From: Clostridia bacterium | GTDB lineage: Bacteria; Bacillota; Clostridia; Christensenellales; UBA1242 | NCBI GenBank assembly: GCA_017964105.1 | Contig: JAGCSP010000090.1 | Span: 1 to 17,003, forward strand | Direction: 5' to 3' | DNA length: 17,003 nucleotides | Shown here: piece by piece, positions 7,061 through 15,900 of the stretch | How the letters are laid out: each line of letters opens with the position of its first letter | Numbering within the stretch: the first letter of the stretch is position 1 | The notes under the pieces: model-generated | What the model was told of the DNA's origin: nothing | Database searches by the model: none | Seen by the model: only the letters and a program-made list of their open reading frames with translations | Program-made: the position numbers and the translations under genes

Positions 7061-7609
7061 ATGGACGAAAAGTTTTTAAATAGTAAAACATATAAAAATT
7101 TACAAGAAGCATTTGCAGGCGAAAGTATGGCAAGAAATAAATACACTTACTATGCTTCCAAAGCAAAAAAAGATGGTTTTGAGCAAATTGCTGCAATATT
7201 TGAAGAAACTGCAAACAACGAAAAAGAACATGCAAAATTGTGGTTTAAGGCAATGCACGATGGCGCAGTGCCTAGCACAGAAGAAAATTTGTTAGCAGCA
7301 GCAGAAGGCGAAAATGGTGAATGGACAGAAATGTACACACGTATGGCAAAGGAAGCGCGCGAAGAAGGATATGAAGCACTTGCTCGTCAATTTGAAGGCG
7401 TTGCTGCAATAGAAAAACACCACGAGGAACGTTATCGCAAATTGCTTGCAAACTTAAAAACAAATCAAGTGTTTGCAAAGAAAGGCGAAAAGGTTTGGAT
7501 TTGCAGAAATTGTGGTCACATCCATGTTGGCAAAACAGCCCCTACGGCATGCCCAGTGTGTGCACACCCACAAAGCTACTTTGAAGTAAAAAGCGATAAT
7601 TATGAATAA
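7061..7609 (+). CDS. rbr: Rubrerythrin (diiron peroxidase with C-terminal rubredoxin domain)
   Basis: Cytoplasmic NADH-linked peroxide reductase of anaerobes. Electrons pass through the rubredoxin iron to a diiron site that reduces hydrogen peroxide to water. The four-helix part (about 1-135) carries the ligands: Glu21 in the AGESMARNKY motif, Glu54-x2-His57, Glu98 and Glu101 in AKEAREEGY, and Glu118-x2-His121. The C-terminal rubredoxin-like domain has two CxxC pairs, Cys148/Cys151 and Cys164/Cys167. At 182 residues it is close to the standard size. GAGGTGA (7050-7056) gives a good ribosome site four bases before the ATG. Its presence supports an obligately anaerobic host exposed to occasional oxygen. 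Confidence 0.97.
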   Translation: MDEKFLNSKTYKNLQEAFAGESMARNKYTYYASKAKKDGFEQIAAIFEETANNEKEHAKLWFKAMHDGAVPSTEENLLAAAEGENGEWTEMYTRMAKEAREEGYEALARQFEGVAAIEKHHEERYRKLLANLKTNQVFAKKGEKVWICRNCGHIHVGKTAPTACPVCAHPQSYFEVKSDNYE

Positions 7610-7611
7610 AC

Positions 7612-7647
7612 AAAAAAATGACTTAAAATTATTTAAGTCATTTTTTT
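7612..7647. terminator. Bidirectional terminator after rubrerythrin
   Basis: Perfect 16-bp inverted repeat beginning AAAAAAATGACTTAAA, with a four-base loop (ATTA), an A-run on one flank and a T-run on the other. It can stop transcription of rubrerythrin (+) and of the lipoprotein gene (-). Confidence 0.92.
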
Positions 7648-7666
7648 ATTGCTCGGGGGGAGCAAT
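7648..7666. other. Second hairpin with a pure G loop
   Basis: ATTGCTC and GAGCAAT pair perfectly over seven bases around a GGGGG loop (7655-7659), directly abutting the previous terminator and four bases from the lipoprotein stop. On the minus strand the loop is CCCCC. It may add to termination or protect the lipoprotein mRNA 3' end. Confidence 0.6.
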
Positions 7667-7670
7667 TTAA

Positions 7671-8174
7671 TTAAACAACTTTTACAAGTGTCATTACTTG
7701 TGTTTCTAATTTTTCTAGCCACATACGTGAAGATGTAACAATAATTTTGCCATCTTTATATTCTACTGCTGTCTCTCCAGCAACGAATGTAACATTAGCT
7801 GTTAATTTGCCATCTTCAATTGCCCATGTGCCAGCTGCAGTGTACTCTGATGAATCTGCGAAATATTGTTTGTATTGAAGTTCTCCTTCGCTTGTTACAT
7901 TAAATTTAAGAATCACAGTTTCCAAATCAAGATACTCATCTTCTTCATCTGCTGTCTTGTCTGCTTTGTTGTGCAATTCCATAAAACGTGCAAAGGTTGA
8001 TGTGTCTGTACTTCCATTATAAGTATACACTGCTGACTCAACATACCACTCGCCCACAATGTCTGCAGGTTTTAATTCAGCAGGTGCCTCATCTTTCTTC
8101 CCGCATGCCACAAGTACACAGCCACATAGCAATATGCATAGTGCAATTGATAAAAATTTCATATATTTTTTCAT
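7671..8174 (-). CDS. Lipoprotein with a lipocalin-like domain
   Basis: 167 residues from the ATG at 8172-8174, chosen because a strong AGGAGG (8190-8185) lies ten bases upstream; longer frames to 8258 read through the promoter. Residues 1-24 are a lipoprotein signal: basic start (MKKYMK), hydrophobic core and lipobox LVAC, with the lipidated Cys24. After a short linker, residues about 36-165 begin IVGEWYVESAVY and continue with alternating strands, a Gly-Thr-Trp (GTWAIEDGKL) and a final strand. This layout resembles small bacterial lipocalin-like domains, beta barrels that may bind hydrophobic ligands; no ligand can be named. The mature protein should be anchored on the outer face of the membrane. 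Expression is likely affected by the poly-G run in its promoter. Confidence 0.82.
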   Translation of the reverse strand: MKKYMKFLSIALCILLCGCVLVACGKKDEAPAELKPADIVGEWYVESAVYTYNGSTDTSTFARFMELHNKADKTADEEDEYLDLETVILKFNVTSEGELQYKQYFADSSEYTAAGTWAIEDGKLTANVTFVAGETAVEYKDGKIIVTSSRMWLEKLETQVMTLVKVV

Positions 8175-8198
8175 AAGATATCCCCCTCCTATATAACA

Positions 8199-8231
8199 AT
8201 TATAACACCCCCCCCCCCACGACTTTGTCAA
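8199..8231 (-). promoter_or_regulatory. Lipoprotein promoter with a poly-G run in the spacer
   Basis: Minus strand: a perfect TTGACA (8231-8226) and an extended -10 TGTTATAAT whose TATAAT is 8204-8199. The spacer is 21 bases instead of 16-18, and 11 of those bases are an uninterrupted G run. Transcription would begin near 8192, leaving a leader of about 18 bases. The extended -10 may keep some activity at the present spacing. Confidence 0.8.
8208..8218. repeat. Homopolymer of 11 C (+) / G (-)
   Basis: An exact run of 11 C on the plus strand. Such a run is striking in AT-rich DNA, where the longest other G/C run I noticed is six. It lies between the -35 and -10 of the lipoprotein promoter. 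Runs of this length are prone to slipped-strand length change during replication. Confidence 0.95.
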
Positions 8232-8266
8232 ACGTTTGTGGGTAAAAGATGCAAACAAACTGAGTA

Positions 8267-8295
8267 TTGATTTTGAGTGCCATATGTGGTAAAAT
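8267..8295 (+). promoter_or_regulatory. Promoter of the 170-residue hypothetical gene
   Basis: TTGATT (8267-8272), a 17-base spacer, and TAAAAT (8290-8295) inside the extended -10 TGTGGTAAAAT. It diverges from the poly-G lipoprotein promoter 36 bases away. Confidence 0.8.
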
Positions 8296-8319
8296 AGTAA
8301 ATGTCAAACGAGGTGTATT

Positions 8320-8832
8320 ATGGCAACACTTGAATATTATCGTAATAAAGTGGAAAAAGATTTTGGTAATAACGAAAAATGGGGATTGCCAAAAGATTAC
8401 GAGCGCAAAAGTTTACTCACTCCAGATATGGACGAAGATTTAGCATACTTCGCACTTAATTTGGAAGTGGAAGAAAATGGACTTATGAAACGCTACAAAA
8501 ACGAAAAAGCTGTTGAATTTGTTAAAACAACAGAATTTGGCACAATTGATTTGGGTGTAGATTTCACAAGAAAAAATCGCAGACCAGAATTGGTGTATGG
8601 CTTAACACCTACAATGCTTATGTTTGTGGTAAGTCACCTTAGTCGTGAATTGCAAGCAGAAGAAATATACAATCCGGGATATTTCAAACGCTTTTGTGAA
8701 GAATACTATGAACACGAAACAAATGAGACATACAAAAAAGTTGTTACCCCTGAAATATGGAACAAAGCTATTGAAGATACTAGAAATTGGCTAGTGGAAA
8801 ACTATAATCCAATGCAAGATATGAATAGATAA
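8320..8832 (+). CDS. Hypothetical cytoplasmic protein, family not recognised
   Basis: 170 residues, with GAGGTG (8310-8315) four bases before the ATG and a good promoter, so it is very likely expressed. No signal peptide or membrane segment. The protein is charged and rich in Glu, Lys and Tyr. A helical N-terminus (LEYYRNKVEKDFG) is followed by a mixed central part (EFGTIDLGVDFTRKNRRPELVYGL) and a long helical C-terminal half containing several aromatic and acidic residues (YFKRFCEEYYEHE). I see no catalytic or metal motif. It is transcribed divergently from the lipoprotein, so the two might share regulation. No function can be assigned. Confidence 0.75.
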   Translation: MATLEYYRNKVEKDFGNNEKWGLPKDYERKSLLTPDMDEDLAYFALNLEVEENGLMKRYKNEKAVEFVKTTEFGTIDLGVDFTRKNRRPELVYGLTPTMLMFVVSHLSRELQAEEIYNPGYFKRFCEEYYEHETNETYKKVVTPEIWNKAIEDTRNWLVENYNPMQDMNR

Positions 8833-8837
8833 AAAAC

Positions 8838-8868
8838 AAAAACTACTAAGTGATAATTAGTAGTTTTT
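8838..8868. terminator. Bidirectional terminator between hypothetical and RNHCP genes
   Basis: Perfect 12-bp stem AAAAACTACTAA with TTAGTAGTTTTT and a seven-base loop. The right flank is the stop codon of the minus-strand RNHCP gene, so the convergent genes share it. Confidence 0.9.
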
Positions 8869-9188
8869 TATTTTGCATAATTGCTATAATCTTTTTGTAT
8901 TTTTAGCATCTCGTCAAAATTGTCATCGCTGGCAGCTTTGTTTTGTGTAATTGCACCACATTTGGTACATTTATATGTTATTATATATCCTTTTTTACTA
9001 TTTTCAGTAAAATTGATTGGTTGTTGTAATCCTTTACATGTATTTTGTCTATCGCCAGGATTGATATCCACGTGCAAACTATATAGGCAATATGGACAGT
9101 GATTGCGAGATGTGTAGCCAAGGGGTTTTACCACTTTGCCACAATGTGCACACACAAAGCCCTCATCATTTTTGGTAAAATTTTTCAC
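8868..9188 (-). CDS. RNHCP-domain zinc-ribbon protein
   Basis: 106 residues matching the RNHCP family, named for its Arg-Asn-His-Cys-Pro motif. Two Cys pairs are visible: Cys13-x2-Cys16 with Cys31-x2-Cys34 in RNHCPYC, and a later Cys74-x2-Cys77, with Cys51 between. LHVDINPGDR (39-47 region) and KAASDDN near the end are also family-typical. The cysteines suggest one or two zinc sites; the biochemical role of the family is not established. It starts at GTG, which overlaps the radC TGA by four bases (GTGA), and the GGAGG in the last radC codons serves as ribosome site. The two genes are therefore translationally coupled. Confidence 0.9.
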   Translation of the reverse strand: MKNFTKNDEGFVCAHCGKVVKPLGYTSRNHCPYCLYSLHVDINPGDRQNTCKGLQQPINFTENSKKGYIITYKCTKCGAITQNKAASDDNFDEMLKIQKDYSNYAK

Positions 9189-9910
9189 TTGGCACCTCCC
9201 ATATCTTTGAGGTACTCTTTTACCATATTTTCATCAATCTTGTAGCCAGAATTAAAACTGTAACTATCACTATTGCCAACTATCACGTGTTCGTTCATAG
9301 AAATACCATTTGGTGTAAGTGCATTTCTCAAGTTCTCAGTAAACAATTCATCTTCTGCGCTAGGTGTGCTATCTGCATCAGGATGATTATGACACACAAT
9401 AACTTGTGTTGCATTGTGTGACAATGCATATTTTGTAATATCGCGAATACTCACATTCACACTACTCTTTGTTCCGTCAGACATTTTACGATAATCAAGC
9501 ACAAATCCTTGCGCATCAAGTAAAATGGCATACAATTCTTCTTTTGATTTATTTTTTAATATACTATTTGCAAATATGACTGCTGTAATTGTGTTTGTAA
9601 TGCTAGTTATCTTTTTTGCCTTATGATTGGAATAATAGTCATAAAATGATAAAAAACTATGTAAGAAAGTGGCAGTAACTTTGCCCACGCCTTCCACTTG
9701 TTCTAATTCTTCAATGGGCGCTTCAAACACGCCATCAATTGAACCAAATTTATTTATTAAATTGTGCGCAGTGGGGTTGGTATCTTTTTGAGCTACCACG
9801 AATGACAACAAGTATTCCAACACTTGATGTGGTTGCATATTGTTCATGTCATTTTTTAACATGGTTTCTCTTAACCTTGTTCTATGCCCTTTGTGTACAT
9901 TATTTTTCAT
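9185..9910 (-). CDS. radC: RadC-family JAB1/MPN metalloprotein
   Basis: 241 residues. N-terminal part begins HKGHRTRLRE, followed by a helix-hairpin-helix segment (63-82, EELEQVEGVGKVTA) that could bind DNA. The C-terminal MPN+ domain has Glu124/Glu125 in the KEELYAILLD strand region and the zinc motif HNHPDADSTPSAED, with His174, His176 and Asp187 as expected ligands. RadC was once linked to DNA repair but that role is not supported; a hydrolase or DNA-associated role remains unproven. The ATG has no ribosome site, and the TATAAT lies exactly six bases upstream, so the mRNA is probably leaderless. It heads an operon with the RNHCP gene. Confidence 0.95.
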   Translation of the reverse strand: MKNNVHKGHRTRLRETMLKNDMNNMQPHQVLEYLLSFVVAQKDTNPTAHNLINKFGSIDGVFEAPIEELEQVEGVGKVTATFLHSFLSFYDYYSNHKAKKITSITNTITAVIFANSILKNKSKEELYAILLDAQGFVLDYRKMSDGTKSSVNVSIRDITKYALSHNATQVIVCHNHPDADSTPSAEDELFTENLRNALTPNGISMNEHVIVGNSDSYSFNSGYKIDENMVKEYLKDMGGAK

Positions 9911-9916
9911 ATAATT

Positions 9917-9925
9917 ATTATATCA
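9917..9925 (-). promoter_or_regulatory. Extended -10 promoter of radC
   Basis: Minus strand TGATATAAT: TGn plus a perfect TATAAT (9922-9917). No good -35 is visible at 16-18 bases. Initiation seven bases downstream falls on the A of the radC ATG. Confidence 0.65.
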
Positions 9926-9967
9926 TATATTATTTGTATGTTTATAATAATTTTGTGCTATGCAACA

Positions 9968-9998
9968 AAAAAGACATCTGTTTTAAAGATGTCTTTTT
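9968..9998 (-). terminator. Terminator of the giant surface-protein gene
   Basis: Perfect 12-bp stem AAAAAGACATCT with AGATGTCTTTTT and a seven-base loop, beginning two bases after the giant gene's stop. On the minus strand it ends in a T-run. It separates the giant gene from radC. Confidence 0.92.
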
Positions 9999-9999
9999 A

Positions 10000-12900
10000 T
10001 TAACACCATTCGCAACTATCGTCACATTTTTGTGATGCAGAAGGAATTAATGCCGTACTAACGTGATTTGTTACGCTTGTGGTATATTTACCATACAATG
10101 TAATGTTGCCATTTACAACTCCATTAAACTGCATTGTAAGACCACTATTTGTATACCAACCGGCAAACGTATAGTGCGTGTGATAATGATAATATTTCTT
10201 TATCAAATCGCCACTATGTTTTTCTTTAATCCACTCAGTTGTGTCATGTTTGTGTGGTTTGTAACCAGACACATCAAGAGTTGTGCCTGCTTCCACTTTG
10301 ATAGAATTATATGTTGTTGCACCATTTGATACAAATGTTACAGTGTAAATATTTACTGTGCGTGATAGCACCCATTTTGCGTACAATGTCACATTAGTGC
10401 TTGGCATTGTGGTAATAGTTGCTGCATTTGTACATTCGCTATCATAATACCAACCAGCAAATGTATATTCTTTACGCTCACTTGTGCCATCTACATTTTT
10501 TACACCATTAATTGTAGGAAGTGTAATACTTGCACCCACACTTGCTCTAATGCTGCTTACTGAGTAGTCGCTGTTAGTTACAAATGTAATGAGTGTTTTG
10601 GTATCGATTATGTTCCATACGGCATACAATGTTTTGTTTCCGCGTGGTTGTGTGGTCCATGATACAATTTCACCTGCTCCCATGCTATCTAATGTCCAAC
10701 CAACAAAACTATAAATATATTGAATATTATCCACAGTATTTGTTTTATTTGAACTGATGCGTGGTAGTGTGATTGGTGTACCTGCTTTATTTGTAATATC
10801 GCCTACACTTGCACCACCAAGGGAATCAAATGTGATTGTGTATTCTTGGTCAGATTCTTTCTTCCAAGAACCACCATTATTCTTTACCCAGAACTCGTCT
10901 ACACCATAAGTGTAACTATTGATGTAGTTAGTTAATTCACTCATATTTACTGCGCTACCAATATCTACAAGTTTTAGTGGGTTCTTGGAGCCAGAACTTG
11001 ACGTTGCTTTGATTGCAATATCCACACCTGTTGCAACAGGCATTTCCACATCCAATTCTGCTTTTTGAATATATTTTGCACTATTCAAATAAGATGTGTA
11101 CAACTTTAATGTTGCAGTATCTAATTGATCATTGTTTGCAAGTTCTTTTAGGTTAATTGTGATATTGTGTGCGCTACTGCTTGAAGTGTAACTGTAATTA
11201 GAAATTACATCAGTAAAGTCAATTGGAGTAGTTCTATTTATAGTTTTGTCCATGGCTTCACTAATTTTCTTCATGATATCATCATTAAGACCTGTGATAT
11301 ATTGCACATAATCCATAATGCTATCACCAAGAGTTGCAAGTTCTTGTTTTACTTTTTTCTCATATTTACCGCTCTTTTCTGTGCGGTATGTGTATAAGTA
11401 ACCATCGGCATAGTAAATCTTTACTGTTCTCTCGCTTGACCAACTATTCATATCGTCATTGACGTTATATAGTGGGTGAAGCACAGGAATTGTAAGATTA
11501 ATCATAACTTGTGGCTTTTTATCTACCAATTTAATCTTTGCATCAAGTGGCACATTAAGTGTAATAGGAATAATGCCAGCAAGTGTAATAGATACATCAA
11601 GTGTTCCAGTAATATGGAAATCGTTATATTTAGAATTGTTTACAAAGCTTGTTACTAAATCTTTTAAGTCAGTTAGGTCAAAGTGACTTGCGCTCTTGTT
11701 GTAATTGTTTGCACCCTTAAATTCGGTTACATCCAATGTGAGATTCATATTGCGTGCGCGTGTTACTTGAACATTTTCTGCACCAATATATTTTAGCATA
11801 CCATCAAGAGTATTTATTCTAAGTTCCATTATCTCATCATTAATTTCAATATTTAATGCAAGATAATTTTCTTCTTTTCCATTTACTACTCTATTTACAA
11901 ATTCAATACTCTTTACTTTGTCAATGTAATCTTTTGCCTTTGATAACAAGTTATCAATTTGTTCAAAATCAGAAACATCTACTGGCTCTACGCCAACTAA
12001 ATTTCTCAAATTTGACACATCTAAGTCATCTACGTTTGGCAAGTTTGCAAATTTTGAAACTATGCCATTTTGTGAATCAACATCAAACAACTTTAATGCA
12101 ATTGATGCAAAATACATTAGTGTATTTGTATCAATCTTAAGTTTTAATGAATTTTTAAAGTTAGATACAGCATTGGAGTAAGTTGCATATAGCTTGTTGT
12201 CTCCATTTCTGCTATCCAATACACCACTAAACTTGTGGTCAAGATAATCACTTGTTCTATTTTTTGCATTGTTTGGAAGTGTCACAAGACCAGATGCGTA
12301 GAAATAGTCAATGTTTATCTTGCTATCAGTTGTGCCGTTTTTTGCATTATGAATTTCGAAGAATGCATCTTCTACTTTTGCATATAATTTTGTTTGATTT
12401 GTTGCAGGATTGTATTCATTTACTGTTGTATTAAGTGTAAATGCATACTCTCCACTATTTGCATACTCAATGAGTGCATCTACAAAATTGAGCACTTTGG
12501 AATAATCTACAAATTCACCTTGTGCCACACCATCAAGCAACATAGTATCGCCAAGTGTAATTGTGTCTACAAAGTTGCCATATGTAAAGTTGCTTAAGTA
12601 GAATGCTAAGTTTTTGTGAATTGTGTCATCATTTTCCCAATATGCATTTTCAAAATCAGCTGAACCAATTTCTGTAATATTATTATCATATACGTTTGTT
12701 GCAATGATAATATCATCTAGCAATTCGCTTGAATTTAATTTTACTGCAATGTCAGTAAACTTTGATGTGTTTACTTTAAATTCGCCAAGACCAACAATTA
12801 ATTCGTTTGCATTACCTTCAAATCTTAATGTTGACAAATCTGGAATTTCAATTGCAATACCATTTGACAATGAATCAAATGCAAGTTCTTTATCAAACTT

Positions 12901-15900
12901 ATCATTTACCCATGCCAAAACGTTATCAATTTCATCTTTGGATAATTCAATCTTTATTTTTAATCCTTGAATGCTTACATATGCCACATTGTCTGCAAGA
13001 TAAATCTTTGCGTCTAATGTACCCAATGAACCATACACTGATGCGTATAGCTTATTCTCCACTTTGTCTTCTACTTTTGTAGGAACAAGTGATGCTTGAA
13101 TATTGCCTTCAAGTGTTGTATTGCCAAAGCGAACGGACGCATCAAAACTTGCATTGTAACCAATGTATGTTTCGCCATCTATTACATATTCGCTAGCAAT
13201 AGCGTTATATGTATCCACAAGTTTTTGTGCATGATCAAGTATTTCTACTTTGTCATTTAGTGAATCATATTCACCTGCAACATTTATTGCAACAGGTGTA
13301 TAGTAATCAAACACAATGCTTGCAGTGATATTGTTGTAAGCAAATTGTATGTTGTCTAATGAGTCATTTGCTATATTTAGCACTACTTTAAACTCGTCTG
13401 CAATTGTCAATTCAAGTTTGCCAGGTGTTAATTTAAAGTTACTAATTATGCCATTTATATCAAAATTCATAGATAAATCATATTTTTCTAACAATTCATC
13501 TAAGTCTTCTACTTCAAGCATTTCAAATACTTTGTCTAGTAATGGTTGTGCATTATCTAAATCAAAGCTTGCTTTGTATCCAAATACATTTGCATAAATT
13601 ACATTTTCTAAATATGTAAGTGCAATTTGTTTTTCTTTTATACTTGTTGTAAGTGTTGCTGCAATTTTGTCATCAAATTTTGTGTAACCAAGTGTTGCAT
13701 TATATTCACTACCATCAAATGAAACTTGCGCATTTGCACTAATATGCTCTACTTCAATTAGTGTTTTTGTTGCGTTAATAAATGGCAATAAATCGCTAAT
13801 CTTATTTGTGTATGCGCTTACATTATCAAGTTTTACTACACTATCGTTTGATGCGCTAATGTTTGCTACTAATTCAATATCTTCATGTACATATTGTAAC
13901 TTGCCATTTGCGTAAGATACGTATTGTACTTCGTCTAACAAATTTTCTATGCTTAATTGTTCTACTTCAAACAATTGCATAATGTCTTCAATAAATGTAG
14001 GTAAATCACTCAATGTATCATATAGATATACCATGTCAAGTGCGTTCACATATACTTTGCCATCTTGCACATATACGTCCACTTTATAATTTTCATAATA
14101 TACTGATACTTGTGCAATTAATTCATTTGCAAAATCTACTTTTGCTTCAACAGTTAGTTGATATTCTTTTACATTTACAGTTGCACTAATTTGAACTTGT
14201 TTATTTTCAATCAAATCATGTGCCAAATCTAATAAGTTTACTACATCAAATTGTTCTGTGAGTCTTGTGTAACTAGATACACTTGGCTCATTTATTTCAA
14301 TTTGTGTTTCGTAATTTAAGTAAATATATGCATCAATATCGTTGTAATTGATTTGAATGTTGTCAATTCTGCCACCATTCAAAATTAATTGAATGTAAAT
14401 TTCGTTATTTATTACTACATACACAACATCTTCACGCACAACAAAGTTTGTGATTTGCATGCTTTCAATATGTAATGGCAATTCATCAACTAGTGCTAAT
14501 GCACCATTAAATATGTCGTTCATATCTTCACTAGTTAAATAGTAACTAAAACCAAGAGCATTTACATACAAATTGTTTGCGTATGTCAATTTAAATTCTT
14601 TGTCTAATAATTTTCCGCTTACATATGCCTTGATACCATCTTCATGTTGTACGTGAAGTGTAAATTCGTGCAATTCGCCATCAATATACACTTGTGCAAT
14701 TCCATGAATATGCTCGCTATTAATTAAATAATTAATTGCGGAAATTGTTGGAACAAATTGGAATACATCGTTGTCATAACTTTCTATGTCAGTTACTTTT
14801 TCTACAATTTCTTGTGCATCAAACTTAAGTAGTAGTTGCGCACTAAATTGTTCGCTTTGCATTGACACATTGCCAATGCCATTTTCTACATTTACAAACA
14901 CTTCAAAGCCGCCTAATGCTACTATGAAGTTGCTTCCATTATATTTAAGTGTCAAACTTGATGCAATATCTAGTGCACCCACGCTATTTGAGTTGCCTGC
15001 AAATACAGTTTTAATCTCGTCAATAAGTTCTGGTAAATCTTGCACTGAGCCTTGCAATTTTATTGAATCATCAATTGACACATACAACACACCGTCTTGC
15101 AATGTGATTACAAATTCTTTATCAAATGCGCTACCACTAATTTGTGCACTTATGCCACCTTCAAAGTTTACAACTGCATGTGCGCTAATTGTTGTATCCA
15201 TAAAGTTTGCATTAATATCTGCACTAAATGATTTGCTGTCTAATATATCTTTTACTTGTGATGCAATTGCTACTATATCTAATTCGTGATATTCGCCAGT
15301 AGGCACAACTACATAATCATTTGTTGCACACACACTAGCACTTAATTCCAAACCACTAATGTTTGCATTAAGCACAATATTGTTAGAATCAAGACCAACG
15401 CCAAATGTGTAACCAAGTACACTTGCCATTATCTTTGAATCTTGCATAGATAAAGCAATATTCAAATTACCTAAATCAAGTTGTGTGTCTACTTCAAATA
15501 AATCTAATAACTCACTAAATTGATTTTTGTGTAACACAATATGTGCGTCATCAATATCTAGGTAAATATTTTCGTTTGCATATGTAATTACTACATCAAG
15601 CCCAAATACATTGCCTGTTGCTTGCGCTGTAAAACCATCTACAAATGATGCACAAACATTAAACAAGAATTCATTTTCTTCAAATTTCAATGTAATATTG
15701 CCAGCAACATTTTTGCTTTCAATAATTTGTGCGATACTATCTACATAAGGCAAGAAGTTTAATGCGTCAATATATTCTTCTTCATTGATTGCTGGAGCAA
15801 CAGCACATCCATTGCCTAGAACAATTTCTGCATCTGCACCACCAACTGATGCAATTATTCTATTTAGTTTATCACCTGTTACGTCAAATACTATTGCTTC

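Noticed and set aside
8177..8258. Longer lipoprotein start at 8258, making poly-G part of the coding sequence
   Set aside because: The strong AGGAGG, promoter and signal peptide all fit the ATG at 8172-8174; the upstream frame runs through the promoter.
10003..10026. Cx3Cx2C at the giant protein's end as a radical-SAM motif
   Set aside because: It is at the extreme C-terminus of an exported protein with no radical-SAM barrel, so the match is chance.
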